In this document: piece by piece, positions 54,196-64,000 of the stretch
Layout: every line of letters begins with the position of its first letter
Numbering within the stretch: position 1 is the stretch's first letter
Assembly (NCBI GenBank): GCA_963942565.1
Contig: OZ012695.1
Coordinates: 11,395,570 to 11,459,569 of the forward strand
Origin: Maea johnstoni
Taxonomy: Eukaryota; Annelida; Polychaeta; Spionida; Magelonidae
Length of the DNA stretch: 64,000 nucleotides
Reading direction: 5' to 3'
The notes under the pieces: model-generated
Database searches by the model: none
What the model was told of the DNA's origin: nothing
The model's input: the letters and a program-made list of their open reading frames with translations, nothing else
Program-made: the position numbers and the translations under genes

Positions 54196-55294
54196 ATATG
54201 CTTACGACTTTTTAGAGACCAAATGCATCTCAAACAGGAAGTGTCCCAACATCATGCCTTACTCTCTTTATTTCCTGTTTCTCCTGCCCAGGAAATACTC
54301 TAGAATAACGCCAAGGCTCAGGGATCTGTCCACACGTCAGCCTATACACTCTTGGCAGTCATGTTCTCGTCCTTTGGCTTAGCACCACATTTCAGTGCTG
54401 CCATCTATTCGCAGCTAGCAGAAGTGCTACCACCTCGTATCTCGCTGCCAAACTCTGGACTGTCCATGGTCTTATGGGGTTAAGTTGTGAATATCCAGTC
54501 GTTTAAAATGTTTCAAAGCCTACATCCTCATAATAGAACCAACTGTGACTGTCTAGGCCATCGGTGAGCAGAGCATTGAAGGTACCACTGACGGTATCTC
54601 CAAACCTCACATAGGCTTGCACACAGAAAGGAAAGATTTTGGCTTTTAATTTTCTCGATATTGAATTTCACCAAATCGAGGGCGCTTTAAAGTAGCACTT
54701 TGGGCATCAAGTCTTATCGGATTTGCTTGAAACGTTGGATCTAAATAGCTAATAGTATTACAAATATAAATAGTTAGAATATGCAATCTAGAAGTTTAGA
54801 AATATGCCTTTTTCTCATTTTCAATGAAAAATCGGAAAGAAATGGTCATGCAATTTGAACACAGCAAAAAGTAGAGAAAGTGCGATAGTTTTCTCTCTGT
54901 TTTGATATTTTCTCCAGATGAATGGAATTTGATGGTCGACAAGTGTGGATAGCATCTCTGTTTGATAACACTATGCATGTTTTTAATGTGTTTACCCCAA
55001 ATATTTACAACCTGCAAGGAGCTTACATTTATGATTCTCAATGTTTTCTCAATTAAAAGACCTTTCAGGCAATATATACTTTATATAGGCCAAGGTGTCA
55101 AATTAAAGCAGGGTAGAGGAAAAACCAGGCCCAAAAAATGATCCCCGTAAGCTACGTTAAAAGTATTATAAAAATAATAAATTAATAAAATAAACCAAAA
55201 TAAAATGATATAAAGCAACGAAAAATAAAAGTGGGAAGCATGGCCATGTATGTTATAAGATAAACATTAAAAAAAATATTTTTTAAAAGAGAGG

Positions 55295-55413
55295 AGCCTA
55301 CTACACACAGTATTCCCAGGCGGTCACCCATCCAAGTACTAACTGCGCTCGATGTTGCTTAACTTCGGTGATCGGACGAGAACCGGTGCATTCAACATGA
55401 TATGGTCGTAGGC
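55295..55413 (-). rRNA. 5S ribosomal RNA, unit 5
   Basis: Consensus apart from one change in the 3' strand of helix I (GTAGTAGGC for GTTGTAGGC), shared only with unit 11. Confidence 0.92.
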
Positions 55414-56518
55414 ATTTGCTTAAGACTTTTTAGAGACCAAATGCATCTCAAACAGGAAGTGTCCCAACATCATGCCTTACTCTCTTTATTTCCTGTTTCT
55501 CCTGCCCAGGAAATACTCTAGAATAACGCCAAGGCTCAGGGATCTGTCCACACGTCAGCCTATACACTCTTGGCAGTCATGTTCTCGTCCTTTGGCTTAG
55601 CACCACATTTCAGTGCTGCCATCTATTCGCAGCTTGCAGAAGTGCTACCACCTCGTATCTCGCTGCCAAACTCTGGACTGTCCATGGTCTAATGGGGTTA
55701 AGTTGTGAATATCCAGTCGTTTAAAATGTTTCAAAGCCTACACCCTCATCCTCATAATAGAACCAACTGTGACTGTCTAGGCCATCGGTGAGCAGAGCAT
55801 TTAAGGTACCACTTATGGTATCTCCAAACCTCACATAGGCTTGCAAACAGAAAGAAAAGATTTTGGCTTTTGATTTTCTCGATATTGAATTTCACCAAAT
55901 CGAGGGCGCTTTAAAGTAGCACTTTGGGCATCAAGTCTTATCGGATTTGCTTGAAACGTTGGATCTAAATAGCTAATAGTATTACAAATATAAATAATTA
56001 GATTATGCAATCTAGAAGTTTAAAAATATGCCTTTTTCTCATTCTCAATAAAAAAATCGGAAAGAAATGGTCATGCAATTTGAACACAGCAAAAAGTAGA
56101 GAAAGTGCGATAGTTTTCCCTCTGTTTTGATATTTTCTCCAGATTAATGGAATTTGATGGTCGGCAAGTGTGGATAGCATCTCTGTTTGATAACACTATG
56201 CATGTTTTTAATGTGTTTACCCCAAATATTTACAACCTGCAAGGAGCTTACATTTATGATTCTCAATGTTTTCTCAATTAAAAGACCTTTCAGGCAATAT
56301 ATACTTTATATAGGCAAAGAAGTCAAATTAAAGCAGGGTAGAGGAAAAACCAGGCCCAAAAGAAAATCCCCGTAAGCTACGTTAAAAGTATTATATAAAT
56401 AATAAATTAATAAAATAAAACAAAGTAAAATGATATAAAGCAACGAAAAATAAAAGTGGGAAGCATGGCCATGTATGTTATATGATAAACATTAAAAAAA
56501 AAGATTTAAAAAGAGAGG

Positions 56519-56637
56519 AGCCTACAACACACAGTATTCCCAGGTGGTCACCCATCCAAGTACTAACTGCGCTCGATGTTGCTTAACTTCGGTGATCGGA
56601 CGAGAACCGGTGCATTCAACATGATATGGTCGTAGGC
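56519..56637 (-). rRNA. 5S ribosomal RNA, unit 6
   Basis: Consensus apart from GACCACCTGGG in place of GACCGCCTGGG, shared only with unit 12. Confidence 0.92.
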
Positions 56638-57739
56638 ATTTGCTTAAGACTTTTTAGAGACCAAATGCATCTCAAACAGGAAGTGTCCCAACATCATGCC
56701 TTACTCTCTTTATTTCCTGTTTCTCCTGCCCAGGAAATACTCTAGAATAACGCCAAGGCTCAGGGATCTGTCCACACGTCAGCCTATACACTCTTGGCAG
56801 TCATGTTCTCGTCCTTTGGCTTAGCACCACATTTCAGTGCTGCCATCTATTCGCAGCTTGCAGAAGTGCTACCACCTCGTATCTCGCTGCCAAACTCTGG
56901 ACTGTCCATGGTCTAATGGGGTTAAGTTGTGAATATCCAGTCGTTTAAAATGTTTCAAAGCCTACACCCTCATCCTCATAATAGAACCAACTGTGACTGT
57001 CTAGGCCATCGGTGAGCAGAGCATTTAAGGTACCACTTATGGTATCTCCAAACCTCACATAGGCTTGCAAACAGAAAGAAAAGATTTTGGCTTTTGATTT
57101 TCTCGATATTGAATTTCACCAAATCGAGGGCGCTTTAAAGTAGCACTTTGGGCATCAAGTCTTATCGGATTTGCTTGAAACGTTGGATCTAAATAGCTAA
57201 TAGTATTCCAAATATAAATAATTAGATTATGCAATCTAGAAGTTTAAAAATATGCCTTTTTCTCATTCTCAATAAAAAATCGGAAAGAAATGGTCATGCA
57301 ATTTGAGCACAGCAAAAAGTAGAGAAAGTGCGATAGTTTTCCCTCTGTTTTGATATTTTCTCCAGATTTATGGAATTTGACTGTCGGCAAGTGTGGATAG
57401 CATCTCTGTTTGATAACACTATGCATGTTTTTAATGTGTTTACCCCAAATATTTACAACCTGCAAGGAGCTTACATTTATGATTCTCAATGTTTTCTCAA
57501 TTAAAAGACCTTTCAGGCAATATATACTTTATATAGGCCAAGAAGTCAAATTAAAGCAGGGTAGAGGAAAAACCAGGCCCAAAAAATGATCCCCGTAAGC
57601 TACGTTAAAAGTATTATAAAAATAATAAATTAATAACATAAAACAAAATAAAATGATATAAAGCAACGAAAAATAAAAGTGGGAAGCATGTCCATGTATG
57701 TTATAAGATAAACATTAAAAAAAAATTTAAAAAGAGAGG

Positions 57740-57858
57740 AGCCTACAACACACAGTATTCCCAGGCGGTCACCCATCCAAGTACTAACTGCGCTCGATGT
57801 TGCTTAACCTCGGTGATCGGACGAGAACCGGTGCATTCAACATGATATGGTCGTAGGC
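57740..57858 (-). rRNA. 5S ribosomal RNA, unit 7
   Basis: Consensus apart from CCGAGGTTAAGC in place of CCGAAGTTAAGC in the internal promoter, a private change. Confidence 0.92.
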
Positions 57859-58957
57859 ATATGCTTACGACTTTTTAGAGACCAAATGCATCTCAAACAG
57901 GAAGTGTCCCAACATCATGCCTTACTCTCTTTATTTCCTGTTTCTCCTGCCCAGGAAATACTCTAGAATAACGCCAAGGCTCAGGGATCTGTCCACACGT
58001 CAGCCTATACACTCTTGGCAGTCATGTTCTCGTCCTTTGGCTTAGCACCACATTTCAGTGCTGCCATCTATTCGCAGCTAGCAGAAGTGCTACCACCTCG
58101 TATCTCGCTGCCAAACTCTGGACTGTCCATGGTCTTATGGGGTTAAGTTGTGAATATCCAGTCGTTTAAAATGTTTCAAAGCCTACATCCTCATAATAGA
58201 ACCAACTGTGACTGTCTAGGCCATCGGTGAGCAGAGCATTGAAGGTACCACTGACGGTATCTCCAAACCTCACATAGGCTTGCACACAGAAAGGAAAGAT
58301 TTTGGCTTTTAATTTTCTCGATATTGAATTTCACCAAATCGAGGGCGCTTTAAAGTAGCACTTTGGGCATCAAGTCTTATCGGATTTGCTTGAAACGTTG
58401 GATCTAAATAGCTAATAGTATTACAAATATAAATAGTTAGAATATGCAATCTAGAAGTTTAGAAATATGCCTTTTTCTCATTTTCAATGAAAAATCGGAA
58501 AGAAATGGTCATGCAATTTGAACACAGCAAAAAGTAGAGAAAGTGCGATAGTTTTCTCTCTGTTTTGATATTTTCTCCAGATGAATGGAATTTGATGGTC
58601 GACAAGTGTGGATAGCATCTCTGTTTGATAACACTATGCATGTTTTTAATGTGTTTACCCCAAATATTTACAACCTGCAAGGAGCTTACATTTATGATTC
58701 TCAATGTTTTCTCAATTAAAAGACCTTTCAGGCAATATATACTTTATATAGGCCAAGGTGTCAAATTAAAGCAGGGTAGAGGAAAAACCAGGCCCAAAAA
58801 ATTATCCCCGTAAGCTACGTTAAAAGTATTATAAAAATAATAAATTAATAAAATAAACCAAAATAAAATGATATAAAGCAACGAAAAATAAAAGTGGGAA
58901 GCATGGCCATGTATGTTATAAGATAAACATTAAAAAAAATATTTTTTAAAAGAGAGG

Positions 58958-59076
58958 AGCCTACAACACACAGTATTCCCAGGCGGTCACCCATCCAAGT
59001 ACTAACTGCGCTCGATGTTGCTTAACTTCGGTGATCGGACGAGAACCGGTGCATTCAACATGATATGGTCGTAGGC
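58958..59076 (-). rRNA. 5S ribosomal RNA, unit 8
   Basis: Consensus sequence. Spacer features resemble units 5 and 11, but the helix I change of those units is absent. Confidence 0.95.
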
Positions 59077-60179
59077 ATTTGCTTAAGACTTTTTAGAGAC
59101 CAAATGCATCTCAAACAGGAAGTGTCCCAACATCATGCCTTACTCTCTTTATTTCCTGTTTCTCCTGCCCAGGAAATACTCTAGAATAACGCCAAGGCTC
59201 AGGGATCTGTCCACACGTCAGCCTATACACTCTTGGCAGTCATGTTCTCGTCCTTTGGCTTAGCACCACATTTCAGTGCTGCCATCTATTCGCAGCTTGC
59301 AGAAGTGCTACCACCTCGTATCTCGCTGCCAAACTCTGGACTGTCCATGGTCTAATGGGGTTAAGTTGTGAATATCCAGTCGTTTAAAATGTTTCAGAGC
59401 CTACACCCTCATCCTCATAATAGAACCAACTGTGACTGTCTAGGCCATCGGTGAGCAGAGCATTTAAGGTACCACTTATGGTATCTCCAAACCTCACATA
59501 GGCTTGCAAACAGAAAGAAAAGATTTTGGCTTTTGATTTTCTCGATATTGAATTTCACCAAATCGAGGGCGCTTTAAAGTAGCACTTTGGGCATCAAGTC
59601 TTATCGGATTTGCTTGAAACGTTGGATCTAAATAGCTAATAGTAATACAAATATAAATAGTTAGATTATGCAATCTAGAAGTTTAAAAATATGCCTTTTT
59701 CTCATTTTCAATAAAAAATCGGAAAGAAATGGTCATGCAATTTGAACACAGCAAAAAGTAGAGAAAGTGCGATAGTTTTCCCTCTGTTTTGATATTTTTC
59801 TTCAGATTAATGGAATTTGATGGTCGGCAAGTGTGGATAGCATCTCTGTTTGATAACACTATGCATGTTTTTAATGTGTTTACCCCAAATATTTACAACC
59901 TGCAAGGAGCTTACATTTATGATTCTCAAGCTTTTCTCAATTAAAAGACCTTTCAGGCAATATATACTTTATATAGGCCAAGAAGTCAAATTAAAGCAGG
60001 GTAGAGGAAAAACCAGGCCCAAAAAATGATCCCCGTAAGCTACGTTAAAAGTATTATAAAAATAATAAATTAATAACATAAAACAAAATAAAATGATATA
60101 AAGCAACGAAAAATAAAAGTGGGAAGCATGTCCATGTATGTTATAAGATAAACATTAAAAAAAAAATTAAAAAGAGAGG

Positions 60180-60298
60180 AGCCTACAACACACAGTATTC
60201 CCAGGCGGTCACCCATCCAAGTACTAACTGCGCTCGATGTTGCTTAACTTCGGTGATCGGACGAGAACCGGTGCATTCAACATGATATGGTCGTAGGC
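60180..60298 (-). rRNA. 5S ribosomal RNA, unit 9
   Basis: Consensus sequence, exactly 7324 bases from unit 3 and with the same flanks. Confidence 0.95.
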
Positions 60299-61400
60299 AT
60301 TTGCTTAAGACTTTTTAGAGACCAAATGCATCTCAAACAGGAAGTGTCCCAACATCATGCCTTACTCTCTTTATTTCCTGTTTCTCCTGCCCAGGAAATA
60401 CTCTAGAATAACGCCAAGGCTCAGGGATCTGTCCACACGTCAGCCTATACACTCTTGGCAGTCATGTTCTCGTCCTTTGGCTTAGCACCACATTTCAGTG
60501 CTGCCATCTATTCGCAGCTTGCAGAAGTGCTACCACCTCGTATCTCGCTGCCAAACTCTGGACTGTCCATGGTCTAATGGGGTTAAGTTGTGAATATCCA
60601 GTCGTTTAAAATGTTTCAAAGCCTACACCCTCATCCTCATAATAGAACCAACTGTGACTGTCTAGGCCATCGGTGAGCAGAGCATTTAAGGTACCACTTA
60701 TGGTATCTCCAAACCTCACATAGGCTTGCAAACAGAAAGAAAAGATTTTGGCTTTTGATTTTCTCGATATTGAATTTCACCAAATCGAGGGCGCTTTAAA
60801 GTAGCACTTTGGGCATCAAGTCTTATCGGATTTGCTTGAAACGTTGGATCTAAATAGCTAATAGTATTCCAAATATAAATAATTAGATTATGCAATCTAG
60901 AAGTTTAAAAATATGCCTTTTTCTCATTCTCAATAAAAAATCGGAAAGAAATGGTCATGCAATTTGAACACAGCAAAAAGTAGAGAAAGTGCGATAGTTT
61001 TCCCTCTGTTTTGATATTTTCTCCAGATTAATGGAATTTGACTGTCGGCAAGTGTGGATAGCATCTCTGTTTGATAACACTATGCATGTTTTTAATGTGT
61101 TTACCCCAAATATTTACAACCTGCAAGGAGCTTACATTTATGATTCTCAATGTTTTCTCAATTAAAAGACCTTTCAGGCAATATATACTTTATATAGGCC
61201 AAGAAGTCAAATTAAAGCAGGGTAGAGGAAAAACCAGGCCCAAAAAATGATCCCCGTAAGCTACGTTAAAAGTATTATAAAAATAATAAATTAATAACAT
61301 AAAACAAAATAAAATGATATAAAGCAACGAAAAATAAAAGTGGGAAGCATGTCCATGTATGTTATAAGATAAACATTAAAAAAAAATTTAAAAAGAGAGG

Positions 61401-61519
61401 AGCCTACAACACACAGTATTCCCAGGCGGTCACCCATCCAAGTACTAACTGCGCTCGATGTTGCTTAACTTCGGTGATCGGACGAGAACCGGTGCATTCA
61501 ACATGATATGGTCGTAGGC
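61401..61519 (-). rRNA. 5S ribosomal RNA, unit 10
   Basis: Consensus sequence, 7324 bases from unit 4 and with the same flanks. Confidence 0.95.
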
Positions 61520-62618
61520 ATATGCTTACGACTTTTTAGAGACCAAATGCATCTCAAACAGGAAGTGTCCCAACATCATGCCTTACTCTCTTTATTTCCT
61601 GTTTCTCCTGCCCAGGAAATACTCTAGAATAACGCCAAGGCTCAGGGATCTGTCCACACGTCAGCCTATACACTCTTGGCAGTCATGTTCTCGTCCTTTG
61701 GCTTAGCACCACATTTCAGTGCTGCCATCTATTCGCAGCTAGCAGAAGTGCTACCACCTCGTATCTCGCTGCCAAACTCTGGACTGTCCATGGTCTTATG
61801 GGGTTAAGTTGTGAATATCCAGTCGTTTAAAATGTTTCAAAGCCTACATCCTCATAATAGAACCAACTGTGACTGTCTAGGCCATCGGTGAGCAGAGCAT
61901 TGAAGGTACCACTGACGGTATCTCCAAACCTCACATAGGCTTGCACACAGAAAGGAAAGATTTTGGCTTTTAATTTTCTCGATATTGAATTTCACCAAAT
62001 CGAGGGCGCTTTAAAGTAGCACTTTGGGCATCAAGTCTTATCGGATTTGCTTGAAACGTTGGATCTAAATAGCTAATAGTATTACAAATATAAATAGTTA
62101 GAATATGCAATCTAGAAGTTTAGAAATATGCCTTTTTCTCATTTTCAATGAAAAATCGGAAAGAAATGGTCATGCAATTTGAACACAGCAAAAAGTAGAG
62201 AAAGTGCGATAGTTTTCTCTCTGTTTTGATATTTTCTCCAGATGAATGGAATTTGATGGTCGACAAGTGTGGATAGCATCTCTGTTTGATAACACTATGC
62301 ATGTTTTTAATGTGTTTACCCCAAATATTTACAACCTGCAAGGAGCTTACATTTATGATTCTCAATGTTTTCTCAATTAAAAGACCTTTCAGGCAATATA
62401 TACTTTATATAGGCCAAGGTGTCAAATTAAAGCAGGGTAGAGGAAAAACCAGGCCCAAAAAATGATCCCCGTAAGCTACGTTAAAAGTATTATAAAAATA
62501 ATAAATTAATAAAATAAACCAAAATAAAATGATATAAAGCAACGAAAAATAAAAGTGGGAAGCATGGCCATGTATGTTATAAGATAAACATTAAAAAAAA
62601 TATTTTTTAAAAGAGAGG

Positions 62619-62737
62619 AGCCTACTACACACAGTATTCCCAGGCGGTCACCCATCCAAGTACTAACTGCGCTCGATGTTGCTTAACTTCGGTGATCGGA
62701 CGAGAACCGGTGCATTCAACATGATATGGTCGTAGGC
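62619..62737 (-). rRNA. 5S ribosomal RNA, unit 11
   Basis: Carries the same helix I change as unit 5, 7324 bases away. Confidence 0.92.
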
Positions 62738-63842
62738 ATTTGCTTAAGACTTTTTAGAGACCAAATGCATCTCAAACAGGAAGTGTCCCAACATCATGCC
62801 TTACTCTCTTTATTTCCTGTTTCTCCTGCCCAGGAAATACTCTAGAATAACGCCAAGGCTCAGGGATCTGTCCACACGTCAGCCTATACACTCTTGGCAG
62901 TCATGTTCTCGTCCTTTGGCTTAGCACCACATTTCAGTGCTGCCATCTATTCGCAGCTTGCAGAAGTGCTACCACCTCGTATCTCGCTGCCAAACTCTGG
63001 ACTGTCCATGGTCTAATGGGGTTAAGTTGTGAATATCCAGTCGTTTAAAATGTTTCAAAGCCTACACCCTCATCCTCATAATAGAACCAACTGTGACTGT
63101 CTAGGCCATCGGTGAGCAGAGCATTTAAGGTACCACTTATGGTATCTCCAAATCTCACATAGGCTTGCAAACAGAAAGAAAAGATTTTGGCTTTTGATTT
63201 TCTCGATATTGAATTTCACCAAATCGAGGGCGCTTTAAAGTAGCACTTTGGGCATCAAGTCTTATCGGATTTGCTTGAAACGTTGGATCTAAATAGCTAA
63301 TAGTATTACAAATATAAATAATTAGATTATGCAATCTAGAAGTTTAAAAATATGCCTTTTTCTCATTCTCAATAAAAAAATCGGAAAGAAATGGTCATGC
63401 AATTTGAACACAGCAAAAAGTAGAGAAAGTGCGATAGTTTTCCCTCTGTTTTGATATTTTCTCCAGATTAATGGAATTTGATGGTCGGCAAGTGTGGATA
63501 GCATCTCTGTTTGATAACACTATGCATGTTTTTAATGTGTTTACCCCAAATATTTACAACCTGCAAGGAGCTTACATTTATGATTCTCAATGTTTTCTCA
63601 ATTAAAAGACCTTTCAGGCAATATATACTTTATATAGGCAAAGAAGTCAAATTAAAGCAGGGTAGAGGAAAAACCAGGCCCAAAAGAAAATCCCCGTAAG
63701 CTACGTTAAAAGTATTATATAAATAATAAATTAATAAAATAAAACAAAGTAAAATGATATAAAGCAACGAAAAATAAAAGTGGGAAGCATGGCCATGTAT
63801 GTTATATGATAAACATTAAAAAAAAAGATTTAAAAAGAGAGG

Positions 63843-63961
63843 AGCCTACAACACACAGTATTCCCAGGTGGTCACCCATCCAAGTACTAACTGCGCTCGA
63901 TGTTGCTTAACTTCGGTGATCGGACGAGAACCGGTGCATTCAACATGATATGGTCGTAGGC
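63843..63961 (-). rRNA. 5S ribosomal RNA, unit 12
   Basis: Carries the same GACCACCTGGG change as unit 6, 7324 bases away. The array runs on past the window edge. Confidence 0.92.
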
Positions 63962-64000
63962 ATTTGCTTAAGACTTTTTAGAGACCAAATGCATCTCAAA

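Larger units (their letters stand above)
50412..64000. repeat. 5S rDNA tandem array, unit about 1.22 kb
   Basis: Twelve 5S genes on the - strand at intervals of 1221, 1223, 1221, 1218, 1224, 1221, 1218, 1222, 1221, 1218 and 1224 bases. The about 1.1-kb spacer has no second RNA gene that I recognise. Small open frames in it (for example an 81-codon frame on the - strand in some units) are broken in other units, so they are not genes. Array continues to the right. Confidence 0.96.

Noticed and set aside
50079-63699. Repeated small open frames (62-81 codons) in 5S spacers
   Set aside because: Broken or shifted in neighbouring units. No codon-level conservation.

Overview
The window is nuclear DNA of an animal, almost certainly a marine invertebrate. 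One host protein gene is present: a complete 14-exon CDC73 (parafibromin, a Paf1-complex subunit) on the + strand, 4653 to 34639. The rest is repeats. The 5S rRNA sequence (start GCCTACGACCATATCATG, core AGTTAAGCAACATCG) and the CDC73 protein fit a lophotrochozoan or an invertebrate deuterostome. I cannot fix the species from this window.

Layout. 1-4650 is upstream DNA with a pogo-like MITE, a Merlin/ISXO2-type transposase remnant, a scrap of LINE and a palindromic MITE. 4653-34639 is CDC73. Its exons sum to 1587 bases (528 residues plus stop), all introns are GT-AG, and the reading phase holds across all 13 junctions. The long introns are swollen by mobile DNA: hAT-type MITEs with 8-bp target duplications, TTAA-flanked MITEs, long (TA)n tracts, a 61-bp minisatellite of about 30 copies, several copies of an endonuclease-bearing repeat, and a DIRS-type tyrosine-recombinase retrotransposon that makes up almost all of the last intron. 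34640-38960 holds two long minisatellites (72-bp and 63-bp units) around a hAT fragment. 38960-47240 holds another pogo-like MITE, G/T-rich repeats, a large foldback element and three more endonuclease-bearing repeats. From about 47245 to the right edge runs a 5S rDNA tandem array, with twelve 5S genes on the - strand every 1218-1224 bp. Its left edge is degenerate and carries a 1.93-kb TIR element of unknown family.

Two signals stand out. First, a repeat family scattered over 33 kb keeps the C-terminal half of an AP-endonuclease-like domain (GDFN and SDH motifs), then an AT-rich tail, a GACGCCA/TGGCGTC hairpin and the end CTCTTG followed by T. This could be a Helentron-like rolling-circle family or something not yet named. 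Second, the 5S array has a higher-order repeat of exactly six units (7324 bp), which points to recent block duplication.

Limits. Everything comes from reading the sequence by eye. Family names for non-coding MITEs rest on terminal repeats and target-site duplications only. No homology search was run.
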